Positions 1-8,770 are shown, counted from the stretch's first letter. The stretch is DNA of 64,000 nt from UBA3210 sp963610315 (GCA_963610315.1 CAVDMV010000002.1:1-64000); one strand, 5' to 3'. The notes: a model not told the origin generated them from the sequence alone. Made by a program: numbers and translations.

Positions 1-107
1 AGTTGAACATTGTATTATATTATGAATATTTTAGTCATTCAACAAATTACAATTTATTGAGTAAATCAGAAATGGTTTGCTCTTTTTTTATACCGAAAAT
101 GCAAGGA

Positions 108-389
108 GTGGGAAAGATTGCAACGACAGGAATATGGAAAATAGAAAAGAGATTAGATAATGTAATAGATTATACTACTAATATTGAAAAGACTATCAAT
201 AGTGATTATGGTAAAGACAGTTATTATGACTTACACAATGTTATTGATTATGTTGAAGTAGATTATAAAACAGAAAAACAATTTTATGTGTCTGGTGTGA
301 ACTGTAATCCTAAAACTGCGTTAGAAGAAATGACTATTACAAAAGAGCAAATATATTCTTTTATCGTAAAGGTGATACTACCATTATGA
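108..389 (+). pseudogene. Relaxase (mobilization protein) N-terminal fragment
   Basis: This stretch encodes the first ~90 residues of a MOB-type relaxase of the kind carried by Firmicute integrative elements. The matching segments are ATTGIWKIEKRLDNVIDYT, a KTEKQFYVSGVNC block and ALEEMTITK, all characteristic of the start of these nucleases. The catalytic histidine triad that should follow is absent: the frame ends in TGA at 387-389, where an MBL-fold gene takes over in another frame. The true start is unclear. AAGGAG at 103-108 sits correctly spaced before an ATT codon at 117, where homologues would have ATG; GTG at 108 and ATG at 99 are in frame. It is most likely a dead remnant of a mobile element. 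Family assignment is from remembered sequence patterns. Confidence 0.6.
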
Positions 390-1084
390 TAGATGCTGGT
401 TATAATTATGAGCGACTTGAAGAAAAGATGGGATGGCTTGGACTTAATCCAAAAGATATTCGACATATTCTTATTACTCATCAAGATACAGATCACGTTG
501 GCGCGGTAGAAGTAGATAGCCCAGGACTTTTTAAAAATGCCAAGCTATATATTGGTGAAATCGAGAACCGTTATTTATTAGGAGAAGCTTCGCGTAAGGT
601 ACTGCACGGACTATATAAACTTCCTAAAGTTACTATTCCAAATGAAAAGATATTACTTCATGATGGTGAAATTATCGATATTAATGGTATTCGCATCGAA
701 TGTTTCCTTGTTCCAGGACATACATGGGGACATATGGTCTATCTAATTGATGATAAATATCTTTTTACTGGTGATACAATTTGGTTCGGCGTAGATGGTG
801 GATATAGCTTTATTTCTTCGCTCGCGGAAGATAATAAACTTTCTATTAAGTCACTCGCTAAACTCGAAGAAAAACTAAAATCACGCTCAATTAAACCTAT
901 ATTTTTAACAGGTCATACTGGTTGGACTGATAATTTTGAATTTGCCTTTGCTCATAAAGATAAGTTATGTTCTGTCTATAAAAAGAAAGTTCATGATCCT
1001 AATGCACCTTATGATGCATATGATGAATCAGATGATACAGAACAAAAAGCTAAAAGTGGAAATTTACCTGGCGTTGGTCGTTAA
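386..1084 (+). CDS. MBL-fold metallo-hydrolase, N-terminally truncated
   Basis: This encodes a metallo-beta-lactamase-fold hydrolase of unknown substrate. The zinc ligands are visible: THQDTDHVG (HxDxDH), then VPGHTWGH, then FTGDTIWFG, and a late HTGW that may supply the last histidine. Members normally have ~30 more residues with a first beta strand before the IDAG motif. Here IDAG lies at the very start, and reading upstream in frame gives RKGDTT and then a stop at 311-313, with no ATG or ribosome binding site. The 5' end is replaced by the relaxase fragment, so the gene is probably non-functional or the join is a misassembly. The C-terminus is polar (DESDDTEQKAKSG). Confidence 0.8.
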   Translation: MIDAGYNYERLEEKMGWLGLNPKDIRHILITHQDTDHVGAVEVDSPGLFKNAKLYIGEIENRYLLGEASRKVLHGLYKLPKVTIPNEKILLHDGEIIDINGIRIECFLVPGHTWGHMVYLIDDKYLFTGDTIWFGVDGGYSFISSLAEDNKLSIKSLAKLEEKLKSRSIKPIFLTGHTGWTDNFEFAFAHKDKLCSVYKKKVHDPNAPYDAYDESDDTEQKAKSGNLPGVGR

Positions 1085-1169
1085 ATAAATTAATATTATG
1101 AAAATTTGTAATAAAGGCTATTAAGATTTATAATATTAATAATAGTTTTAAGAAAACAGGAGTATAGTT

Positions 1170-1640
1170 ATGGTCTTTAATCGAACAAAAGCTTATGGAT
1201 GGATGTTTATGTTTTTATTTATTACTTTTATCCCTTTAGTTATATGGTTATTTATAAGCTTAATGAGTAGTAAAGGAAATCCTGAAACTTTATTAGTTAT
1301 TATGGTAGTACTATGCTTATGTCTAGATATCTTGTTTTTAATTTTATTTATTGTTTATAATTTACAAAAGAAAGATGCAATAACTCTTCAAGATGATAAA
1401 GTTATTCTTAAAACATATAAAGAACAAGTTTTAGAATTGAAAGATATAAAAGATATAAGAAAACATTGTACTTATATTGGTGCTAGAGGAGGCTTAATTG
1501 CTGCATCAATTGGCATTTTATCTTCTGGTTATATTGAATTTACTTTGGTTGATAATAAGAAAATATATATAAGAGATATTAAAAATGTTTCTGAAGTTTG
1601 TTTCATTTTAAGAGAGAAGATATTGAATATAAAACGTTAA
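1170..1640 (+). CDS. Small membrane protein with PH-like tail
   Basis: A 156-aa protein of unknown function. Two hydrophobic helices at about residues 10-32 and 40-65 are joined by a short polar loop (SSKGNPET). A soluble tail follows with alternating strands (ITLQDDKVILKTYKEQVLEL, then YIEFTLVDNKKIYIRDI). This resembles the two-helix plus bacterial PH-like layout of many small Firmicute membrane proteins, which is an inference from shape and not a motif match. The start has AACAGGAG upstream at suitable spacing. It stands alone between the MBL gene and the SNF2 gene. Confidence 0.65.
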   Translation: MVFNRTKAYGWMFMFLFITFIPLVIWLFISLMSSKGNPETLLVIMVVLCLCLDILFLILFIVYNLQKKDAITLQDDKVILKTYKEQVLELKDIKDIRKHCTYIGARGGLIAASIGILSSGYIEFTLVDNKKIYIRDIKNVSEVCFILREKILNIKR

Positions 1641-1774
1641 TAGATAGTTATTTTTACTAATATTAATACATACGTAAACTTTAAAATATTTTATTGACCG
1701 CCAATATTAATTTACTTAGTAGTTATAATAAAATAAAATAAATAGAGAATTTTATTATATGGTGGTGATTTTTT

Positions 1775-4700
1775 ATGCCAAAAACATTTGAATATAAAGA
1801 AGCGAAAATACTTATTGATTATTATAAAAAACTTCTGAATGATTTAAAGAATACCTCAGTTGTTAAACAAAATAGTTTAACTAATTTAAATCAACAAATT
1901 AGAAAATTACATAATTATGGATTCTTTTCTAATTTAGTAGAGAATGGAATAAAAGGTAACGACTTAAATTTTGATGATGCTAATTTAATTTCATTTGTAT
2001 CTAATGTATATTATTTTATAGAAATTTCTAAATGTGAAGATGTTTGTGATGATTTATATGATTCTTATGGTTCATTAGTTGAAAGATATATATCATCCCT
2101 ATCATCAGGAAGAAACGCTATCTTCTGGTTATTTTCTTCAAATAAGAAAAAATCAAATGCGGAAGAGGCGTATGAGGAATTATTAAATTTAAAGAATAGT
2201 CGGTTTGTTTTAACTTCTAATGATATGTTAAATAAAATAAATGATTTAAAAAATACAGATTTTAAAATCATTAAAGAAGACTATTTAAATAATAAAGAGA
2301 TGTATAAAAAATGGATTCTAGACGTTAATGAATCAGTATTTATTGATAATGGCATTGTTCCAATATTTAAGAAACATTTAAACGAGTATGATTCCATTTT
2401 AAATAATTTATCTGTAGTTAAAAACTCAATAGATGAAAATATTAAAGTAATTAAAGAATCAGTAGATAGATTATTAGCGGAAGAATTGGTCAATGCCTTA
2501 AGAGGCATTCCTGTCGATGAACTTGCTAGAGATAAGTCAGGAATTAAGGCGGGTTATCTTAAAGCTGCTGGATATAACACTTTAGCGGATATTCATGGAG
2601 CATCTGTTGCACAATTAGCTTCTGTGTATGGAATTAGCCAAGATAAAGCATATACAATTAAGTCTAGTTGCGCTAACAAGGCAAAAATGTTGTATAGAGA
2701 ACTTAAAATTAAACTTTCAATAGACAATAAAACTAAAACAGCTACTAAAGTCGTTCAATCACTATACAATTATTTAAAGAAAATGGATTACTCTAAGAAG
2801 ATTGATCAACTTGACTTAGACTATGGTAATGATTTAAAAGATGCATTTAAAGAACTAGAGAACGTTGGTAACGGCGTTAAATGGCTATTCTTAACAAATT
2901 ATGAAATTGAACAGATTAGAAATGATTATGAATATGTTAAGAATACTTTATTAGATCAATATAAGCCAATCGCGGATAACATCTGTAAGGAATTTAGAAG
3001 ATTAAGAATAAATTCAAATGATGCTTGGAATGACTTCGCAGAGAATTCTATTAAATACTATAATGCTCTTGAAGAAATATATCCTGGTGTATTAGGAACA
3101 GATGATGCAATATACGGGTTACCTGAAGAATTAGCAAGACAAATTCAAGATGAATGCTTTTTTCCTGATGGATTACTTTGCACATTAAGAAAGTACCAAG
3201 AGTGGGGTGTTAAATATATTCTTCACCAAGAAAAAGTATTACTTGGTGATGAAATGGGCCTTGGTAAAACAATCCAAGCTATTGCAACAATGGTATCGTT
3301 AAAAAATACAAAAGCAACTCATTTTTTAGTTGTTTGTCCTGCTTCTGTAGTTACAAACTGGTGTAGAGAGATTACTAAGCACAGCAAATTAAAAGTAACT
3401 AAAATATATGGAAATGGTAAATCATCTAGCTTTAAGTCTTGGTTAAAAACTGGTGGAGTTGCAGTCACTAATTTTGAATCAACTTCTTATATAAAATTAG
3501 ATAATGATTATAAATTTGACTTATTAGTTGTTGATGAGGCACATTTTATTAAAAACCCAGGGGCTAGAAGAAGTATTAATACTAGAAACTTAGCTTTACA
3601 TACTAACAGATTATTATTTATGACTGGTACAGCTCTTGAAAACAATGTAGATGAGATGATTTCTTTAATTGATGTGTTAAGACCATCAATAGCTGAATCT
3701 ATAAAACATTATGCTTTTATGGCGTCTGCTCCTCAATTTAGAGCGAAAATTGCGCCTGTTTATTATAGAAGAAAACGTGAGGATGTATTAACTGAATTAC
3801 CAGATAAAGTCGAAACAAAAGAATGGTGCACACTTAATCGAGAGGAAGAAGAAGCTTATGAAACTGCTGTTTTAAATAAAAATTACGCAAGATTAAGATG
3901 TGTATCTTGGAATGTTGATGACTTAAGTAAATCAAGCAAGGCACAAAGACTAAAAGAAATTGTTGAAGAAGCAGAAGAAGAAGGAAGAAAAGTCTTAGTT
4001 TTCTCTTTCTTCTTAGAAACAATTACAAAGATTCATGAGTTCTTAAAAGGAAAATGTTTAAATCCAATTAACGGTTCTATAAATGTAAACCGTAGACAAG
4101 AAATTATTGATGAATTTGATAAAGCCCCAGCTGGTACAGTTTTACTTGCTCAAATTACTTCCGGAGGAACGGGCTTAAATATACAATCTGCATCAGTAGT
4201 TATAATATGTGAGCCTCAATTTAAGCCATCTATTGAAAATCAAGCTATATCAAGAGCTTATAGAATGGGGCAATCTAGAAACGTTTTAGTTTATAGATTA
4301 TTGTGTGAAGGAACTGTTGATGAAAAATTGACAGAGAAATTAGAAGAAAAACAAAAAATATTCGATGCGTTCGCGGATAAATCTGTGTCAGGACAAGAAA
4401 GTATTGAAGTTGATAATAAAACATTTGGTGAAATTATTAAGGAAGAAATTGATCGTATTAATAAAAAACGTGGTACTCCTTCTGAAGCAAGCCAGGATAT
4501 TAAGGTAGAAAAAGAAAAACCTAAAGCAGAAGATTTAAAAAAATATGATTATAATCCAATTGTAGAGAGTGAAAAAGGTAAAGCTTATTATCAAAAAATA
4601 ATGAAGATGTCATATGATGAACTGGTTCAATATTTGATTAATAAGTATGGACCAGCTCAATATGATTATTATACTAATGAATATTGTACGATTAAGAATA

Positions 4701-5170
4701 AAAAGGTAACAAGGACTGCTGAAGGATTATATTGTCATCATATTGATGAAGACAAAGCTATTATGCTATGTGATGATAAATATGCAGCGAAAAATCCATT
4801 TGAATATCAAAAAGCTGATAGACTAGTTTATTGTAATTTATTAGAACATTTTTTATTACATATTCTAATTGCTGAAGAACCTAAAAATAAAAACGCAAAT
4901 GAATTTGAAATGCCAGGAATTGGTGGAGCAGTTAATTTTATGTGTAAGGAATTAAATGATTTATATAACGGATATGAATATAAATTACAATGGAAGATAA
5001 ATACTACATCTGTTGTAAAAGATGATTATGAATCATATATTTTAATGTTAAAGAGATTATGGCGAATGATTAAAAAGGATAAATATTTATCACTTATATG
5101 TTCTAAAAGCGAATTAGCATCTGGAGCAGATGGTAAGGTGTATCCTAAGATTTTAAAAGAACTTGATTAG
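1775..5170 (+). CDS. SNF2-family helicase with C-terminal HNH-like motif
   Basis: An 1131-aa Swi2/Snf2 DNA translocase. Residues 1-240 are a helical N-domain of unknown family. Residues ~245-300 contain a helix-hairpin-helix-like stretch (KAAGYNTLADIHGASVAQL). The motor has Walker A GDEMGLGKT (491-499), DEAH (587-590), MTGTALENN, and in lobe 2 GGTGLNIQSA (~797) and QAISRAYRMGQ. After a charged linker, residues ~960-1060 contain CHHID (987-991) and CNLLEHFLLH (1020-1029), an H...N...H spacing like an HNH nuclease. Eukaryotic ZRANB3 pairs SNF2 with HNH, so the combination is plausible for cutting or remodelling DNA. GGTGGTGA precedes the ATG. No methylase or restriction partner is adjacent. Confidence 0.85.
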   Translation: MPKTFEYKEAKILIDYYKKLLNDLKNTSVVKQNSLTNLNQQIRKLHNYGFFSNLVENGIKGNDLNFDDANLISFVSNVYYFIEISKCEDVCDDLYDSYGSLVERYISSLSSGRNAIFWLFSSNKKKSNAEEAYEELLNLKNSRFVLTSNDMLNKINDLKNTDFKIIKEDYLNNKEMYKKWILDVNESVFIDNGIVPIFKKHLNEYDSILNNLSVVKNSIDENIKVIKESVDRLLAEELVNALRGIPVDELARDKSGIKAGYLKAAGYNTLADIHGASVAQLASVYGISQDKAYTIKSSCANKAKMLYRELKIKLSIDNKTKTATKVVQSLYNYLKKMDYSKKIDQLDLDYGNDLKDAFKELENVGNGVKWLFLTNYEIEQIRNDYEYVKNTLLDQYKPIADNICKEFRRLRINSNDAWNDFAENSIKYYNALEEIYPGVLGTDDAIYGLPEELARQIQDECFFPDGLLCTLRKYQEWGVKYILHQEKVLLGDEMGLGKTIQAIATMVSLKNTKATHFLVVCPASVVTNWCREITKHSKLKVTKIYGNGKSSSFKSWLKTGGVAVTNFESTSYIKLDNDYKFDLLVVDEAHFIKNPGARRSINTRNLALHTNRLLFMTGTALENNVDEMISLIDVLRPSIAESIKHYAFMASAPQFRAKIAPVYYRRKREDVLTELPDKVETKEWCTLNREEEEAYETAVLNKNYARLRCVSWNVDDLSKSSKAQRLKEIVEEAEEEGRKVLVFSFFLETITKIHEFLKGKCLNPINGSINVNRRQEIIDEFDKAPAGTVLLAQITSGGTGLNIQSASVVIICEPQFKPSIENQAISRAYRMGQSRNVLVYRLLCEGTVDEKLTEKLEEKQKIFDAFADKSVSGQESIEVDNKTFGEIIKEEIDRINKKRGTPSEASQDIKVEKEKPKAEDLKKYDYNPIVESEKGKAYYQKIMKMSYDELVQYLINKYGPAQYDYYTNEYCTIKNKKVTRTAEGLYCHHIDEDKAIMLCDDKYAAKNPFEYQKADRLVYCNLLEHFLLHILIAEEPKNKNANEFEMPGIGGAVNFMCKELNDLYNGYEYKLQWKINTTSVVKDDYESYILMLKRLWRMIKKDKYLSLICSKSELASGADGKVYPKILKELD

Positions 5171-5262
5171 AACTTCTAATATAAATTGATATTATAGTAA
5201 AATGAAAACGTAGTTTGTATCGAAACTATAATAATTTAATCAAGCAATACGAGGTAAATACT

Positions 5263-5844
5263 ATGACAGAATGGGAAAGATTACAACAAGGTCTTATATA
5301 TAATGACTTTGATAAAGATCTCTTTAACCGTAGGGTTAAAGCGAAGAAACTATTTAGAGCTTATAATAAAACAGAAGATGATGAAACTGAATTACGATAT
5401 AACCTTATGCAACAATTATTTAAAGAAGTTGGCAAGAATGTTTGGATTGAACCTGATTTTAAATGTGAATTTGGTAAGAATATTAAGATTGAAGATGATG
5501 TCTACATCAACTTTGGCTGCGTAATTTTAGACTGCGCAGAAGTTACTATTGGATCACATACATTAATTGGACCTAATGTAGGTTTATATGCCGTGGATCA
5601 TTCAATAGATGCGTTAGAACGTATTAATGGAGGATGTTGTGGTAAACCTATTCATATAGGAAAAAATGTATGGTTAGGTGGAGATGTAAAGATACTACCT
5701 GGAGTAAGCATTGGTGATAACACAATTATTGGAACTGGTAGTATTGTGACAAAAGATATACCATCAAATGTTATCGCAGCGGGAAATCCTTGTAAGGTTA
5801 TTCGAGAAATAACTGCTAAGGATAAAACAGGTTATACTAGATAA
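5263..5844 (+). CDS. Maltose/galactoside-type O-acetyltransferase
   Basis: A left-handed beta-helix acyltransferase that would transfer acetyl from acetyl-CoA to a sugar. Hexapeptide repeats run through the C-terminal two thirds (IGPNVGLYAVDHSID, IGKNVWLGGDVKILPGVSIGDN). The catalytic histidine is in AVDHS and the typical tail GNPCKVIR is present. The N-terminal helix-rich part (MTEWERLQQGLIYND) matches the maltose acetyltransferase start. I chose ATG 5263 because GAGG lies just upstream and homologues begin there; an ATA/GTA-like upstream extension to 5215 is unlikely. Length is 193 aa, normal for the family. It is co-oriented with the LOG gene 22 bp downstream. Confidence 0.9.
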   Translation: MTEWERLQQGLIYNDFDKDLFNRRVKAKKLFRAYNKTEDDETELRYNLMQQLFKEVGKNVWIEPDFKCEFGKNIKIEDDVYINFGCVILDCAEVTIGSHTLIGPNVGLYAVDHSIDALERINGGCCGKPIHIGKNVWLGGDVKILPGVSIGDNTIIGTGSIVTKDIPSNVIAAGNPCKVIREITAKDKTGYTR

Positions 5845-5866
5845 TAGAAATTTAAAGGAGAAGTTT

Positions 5867-6403
5867 ATGAATATTACAGTTTATCTTGGAGCGAATGAAG
5901 GGAATGATCCTTCTTTAAGAAAAGCAGTTGAAGAATTAGGTTCGTGGATAGGAAAATGTGATAATACATTAATATACGGAGGATCTAAATCTGGATTAAT
6001 GGGTGTTCTCGCTAGTAGCGTTTTATCTGCAGGTGGAAAAGTAATCGGTGTTGAACCAAAATTCTTTATTGAAAAAGAACTTCAATATGATGGATTAACA
6101 TCATTAATAGTCACAGAAGATATGTCTGAACGCAAAAATAAAATGATAGAATTAGGAGAAGCTTTTATTGCTTTTCCAGGTGGAACAGGTACATTAGAAG
6201 AAATTGCAGAAATAATGTCCAAGGTATCCTTAAAACAACTTAATGCACCTTGTATTTTCTATAACCTTAATGGATATTATAACGATATGAAAGCTTTACT
6301 AAATCATATGATAGAGAAAGGATTATCTTCTAAAGAACGACAAGAAGGAATTTATTTTGCAAATAATCTTGATGAGATAAAACAAATTCTAAAAATTAAA
6401 TAA
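5867..6403 (+). CDS. LOG-family protein (TIGR00730-like)
   Basis: A 178-aa Rossmann-like protein of the LOG family, whose members hydrolyse nucleoside 5'-monophosphates such as cytokinin ribotides to base and ribose phosphate. The family signature PGGTGTLEE is present, preceded by MSERKNKMIE, and the N-terminal YGGSKSGLMG phosphate loop is clear. AAAGGAG lies before ATG. The physiological substrate in bacteria is usually unknown. It is followed by a clear hairpin terminator, so the acetyltransferase and this gene probably share a transcript. Confidence 0.9.
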   Translation: MNITVYLGANEGNDPSLRKAVEELGSWIGKCDNTLIYGGSKSGLMGVLASSVLSAGGKVIGVEPKFFIEKELQYDGLTSLIVTEDMSERKNKMIELGEAFIAFPGGTGTLEEIAEIMSKVSLKQLNAPCIFYNLNGYYNDMKALLNHMIEKGLSSKERQEGIYFANNLDEIKQILKIK

Positions 6404-6419
6404 TAATCGAGTAATAAGG

Positions 6420-6449
6420 GTTTCAATTAAACATTGAAACTCTTTTTCT
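6420..6449 (+). terminator. Rho-independent terminator after LOG gene
   Basis: GTTTCAAT-TAAAC-ATTGAAAC forms an 8-bp stem, followed by a T-rich run TCTTTTTCTTTG. It starts 17 bp after the LOG stop codon. Confidence 0.85.
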
Positions 6450-6459
6450 TTGTTTAATT

Positions 6460-6872
6460 TAATAGAATAATAGTGATTTATGTTCTAATAGAACTATAAA
6501 AGAAAATCTTACCGCGGATAGTCTTTCGCACGCATATAAAGATACTTCTTATAAGTGCTGGATACATAATATAAAAGAAGAAGGTAGAGATGTATATAAA
6601 TATATATATCAGAATTAAATGTATATAATCTTGATAATGAAAATGATTATATATTTGTTTATTTTTTTGAAGATGAAGAAAAAGCAGAATCATATGAAAA
6701 AGAAAATTCTAAAGGTGGATTTTTCTTATGGTTTTTCTCGTTAATTTATGGTGATGCATCAATAGTTAATTACGATAGATATGATTATATTGTAGTGGAA
6801 TCACATAAAAGTAAATCAACTCCAAGTAGAGAAAACATGATACATATTCTTGAAGATTATATTTATCAATAA
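6460..6872 (+). pseudogene. Degenerate ORF, unrecognised family, frameshifted
   Basis: Two coding frames join into one reading with no start codon. The first reads ...SHAYKDTSYKCWIHNIKEEG...VYKYIYQN and stops at about 6618. The second resumes in another frame from about 6596 and runs through YNLDNENDYIFVYFFEDEE and FFLWFFSLIYGDASI to DYIYQ-stop at 6870-6872. One frameshift near 6600, inside a run of AT repeats, reconnects them. I do not recognise the product. Absence of ATG and of a ribosome binding site at the 5' end argues for a remnant. Confidence 0.5.
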
Positions 6873-7071
6873 ACAATTAATGTTGATTACAACTATCTAA
6901 AAAAATACTTTTAATCAAATAGGTTGTAACACGTGTTACAATTTATATAGGTTCGATGTTACATTTTTTTATTAAAAAACATATAAACTATGCAAAAACT
7001 GTATTATCTATGGATGATGTCAAATTATTAAAAACATTAAGAAAATAAATCTAAGACTTATGGCTCACTAA
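6873..7071 (+). other. Intergenic stretch with palindrome and a short regulator-like tail
   Basis: No complete gene is visible. A short open stretch ends with HINYAKTVLSMDDVKLLKTLRK (stop at about 7048), which may be the tail of a lost protein. It is followed directly by a strong terminator. The 18-bp palindrome at 6924-6941 is listed separately. Confidence 0.35.
6924..6941. promoter_or_regulatory. Perfect 18-bp palindrome
   Basis: TTGTAACACGTGTTACAA is a perfect palindrome with no spacer, typical of a dimeric repressor site. It lies in a gene-poor, decayed stretch, ~290 bp before the broken HTH regulator. No known regulator can be named from the sequence. Confidence 0.45.
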
Positions 7072-7099
7072 AATAAATGTTAGTTGTGAGCCTTTTTTC
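7072..7099 (+). terminator. Rho-independent terminator
   Basis: GGCTCAC and GTGAGCC (7072-7078, 7086-7092) form a 7-bp stem followed by TTTTTTC. It has no intact gene immediately upstream, only the regulator-like tail ending near 7048. Confidence 0.8.
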
Positions 7100-7158
7100 T
7101 TTGTCTAATGTTAAAGAATATTATAAGGAGATTTATAACTTATTAGATTTAGTAGGGT

Positions 7159-7183
7159 TATAATAAGTGCAACATATAGTTGC
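7159..7183 (+). promoter_or_regulatory. -10 box and operator-like inverted repeat before HTH gene
   Basis: TATAAT at 7159-7164 is followed immediately by GCAAC-ATATA-GTTGC (7169-7183), placed where transcription would start. This is the expected position for an autoregulatory operator of the HTH gene at 7233. The -35 region is weak. Confidence 0.45.
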
Positions 7184-7232
7184 GTGATTATTACTAACTA
7201 TTGAGCTAAACTAAAATTGTAAGGAGGTAAAT

Positions 7233-7691
7233 ATGATTGATTCAGTTAAAGTTGGAAAGAAAATATATACTTTAAGAAAAGAAAACTCTCTTACTCAAGA
7301 AGATTTAGCTAATAAACTAATGGTGACGCGTCAAGTTATTTCTAAATGGGAATTAGGGAACTCCCTTCCTAGTATTGATTTAATTATAGAATTATCAAAA
7401 TGATTTAATACATCAATAGAAGAAATACTATGTTTAAATGATGAGTCAATAGTTAATATTGATGAAACAAATATCTTCAAAGGACATAATAGAAAATACA
7501 TTCTAGATAAGATAATCGATGGAGAGATTAAAGTTAACTTAGTTAATGTATTTTATCAATTCTCACCTATTGAAAGAATTTTAATTATTAATGCAATAAA
7601 GGAAGGCAAGATTAAAGTAAATATAAAAGATTTTTCTACAAGGTTAACCGATATAGAAAAAAGATTGCTTTATGAAAAAGAAAGAAAATAA
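7233..7691 (+). pseudogene. XRE-family HTH regulator interrupted by in-frame TGA
   Basis: A strong ribosome binding site (AAGGAGG) precedes ATG. The N-terminal helix-turn-helix is typical: KKIYTLRKENSLTQEDLA, then VTRQVISKWELGNSLPSI. Codon 57 is TGA (7401-7403), exactly where the family continues with an aromatic or aliphatic residue in LSK-x-FNTSIEEIL. The frame stays open for another 95 codons to TAA at 7691, with no other damage. Either this is a young nonsense mutation, or the stop is occasionally read through; a Trp reading would fit the position. It heads a cluster with the 40-aa and 244-aa genes. Confidence 0.7.
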
Positions 7692-7794
7692 AAAACAATA
7701 TCTTAATGATATTAAAAAAGAAAAATACATTGGTGAATTCTATGAAAATGAAAATTATCAAGAATTCATATTAGAAAGAAGGAGAAAAATATGA
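7672..7794 (+). CDS. Small charged protein (40 aa), unknown
   Basis: ATG 7672 to TGA 7794 encodes a very basic and acidic 40-residue peptide (MKKKENKKQYLNDIKKEK at its start, ILERRRKI at its end). It overlaps the end of the HTH frame by 20 bp, and its TGA overlaps the ATG of the next gene (ATGA), as in translationally coupled operons. No obvious ribosome binding site can be separated from the overlapping coding sequence. It carries GAAAGAAGGAG, the ribosome binding site of the next gene. It may be real or a coupling leader. Confidence 0.4.
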   Translation: MKKKENKKQYLNDIKKEKYIGEFYENENYQEFILERRRKI

Positions 7795-8525
7795 TTTTAG
7801 TAAAAAAAATAGATAACGATAAGGAAACTTTTGAAAAAATTAATTTAAAAGAAGCACTTAATTATCGTAAAGAAGATTTAGTTTTTACAACTGAAGATGA
7901 TGAAGAAGAATATGATGTTTATTTAGAAGATCTTGAAGAAGAAAAAGAAGATGAAATTGAAGAACTTGAAGTTGAAATTGAAGAACTTGAAGATGAACTT
8001 GATGATCTTAAAGATGAGTATGAAGATAATGAAGATGATGGAAGTTATCTTGCTAAAAAAATAGAATATGAATCAAAAATAGAAAAATTAAAAGCAAAAA
8101 AGATGATATTAAAAAATACTATAAATAAAGATATTCATTTAGATTTTAATCCATATTTTGATATAGATCCAGATGCTAGAAAAATATATGAAATGCTTCC
8201 TTTTCTTGGTAGTGAGAAAATAAAATATATCGCAACAGAAAAATTAAAAGGCAATGATAAATTTAAAAAAGTAAAATTTGTAACTCTATTACCATTTATG
8301 AAAAGAGAAGATGTAGATGAAATCTTTAAAATGGCTTTAAATGATGAAAAATATGTAGATGAATTAATTGCTTTCGCACCTTTTGTATCTAGAGAAGTAT
8401 TAGATGAATTATGCGATGATTATTGTTCTAACAAATATCAATATGTTGATATAAATAAATTCTATCCGTTTATGTCTAGTAGATTTATTTTTAAATTATT
8501 TGACTATTTTCTTACTAAGGAATAA
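7791..8525 (+). CDS. Acidic coiled-coil protein with PF-motif helical repeats
   Basis: A 244-aa cytoplasmic protein of unknown function. Residues ~35-110 are a very acidic coiled coil (EIEELEVEIEELEDELDDL). The C-terminal half holds four spaced copies of a short motif: MLPFLGSEKIKYI, LLPFMKREDVDEIF, FAPFVSREVLDEL and FYPFMSSRFIFKLF. Each is a Pro-Phe turn followed by an amphipathic helix, suggesting a small helical-repeat scaffold. GAAGGAG precedes the start. Position after a broken HTH regulator suggests it was the regulator's partner or target. Confidence 0.75.
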   Translation: MILVKKIDNDKETFEKINLKEALNYRKEDLVFTTEDDEEEYDVYLEDLEEEKEDEIEELEVEIEELEDELDDLKDEYEDNEDDGSYLAKKIEYESKIEKLKAKKMILKNTINKDIHLDFNPYFDIDPDARKIYEMLPFLGSEKIKYIATEKLKGNDKFKKVKFVTLLPFMKREDVDEIFKMALNDEKYVDELIAFAPFVSREVLDELCDDYCSNKYQYVDINKFYPFMSSRFIFKLFDYFLTKE

Positions 8526-8552
8526 ACGAAAATAATTATATAGATAAATTTG

Positions 8553-8601
8553 GGACTGTTGAAAAACCTAAGCGATAAATAGGTTGGACAACAGTCCTTT
8601 A
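8553..8601 (+). terminator. Terminator after coiled-coil gene
   Basis: GGACTGTTG (8553-8561) pairs with CAACAGTCC (8589-8597), followed by TTTATT. The 27-nt loop contains a second nested pair, AACCTA/TAGGTT. Confidence 0.75.
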
Positions 8602-8619
8602 TTGTGCAATTTTTTTTGA

Positions 8620-8739
8620 CTCTCAATAAGTTATTTTTCTCATCTTGCTATAGAAGTGCCAGGTGAAGAGACTTCTAATGAGTGGTTAGAAGAAGTTAAT
8701 GAAGAAGCTTATATAAAAGCTACTTCATCAAATAAATAA
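8620..8739 (+). pseudogene. Orphan C-terminal ORF remnant
   Basis: An open stretch without a start codon, preceded by TGA, encodes 39 residues: LAIEVPGETSNEWLEEV then NEEAYIKATSSNK, ending in TAA. Composition is protein-like, but there is no ribosome binding site. It looks like the tail of a deleted gene. I do not recognise the family. Confidence 0.35.
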
Positions 8740-8770
8740 AACAAGAATACATTTTGATATTAAACAAAAA

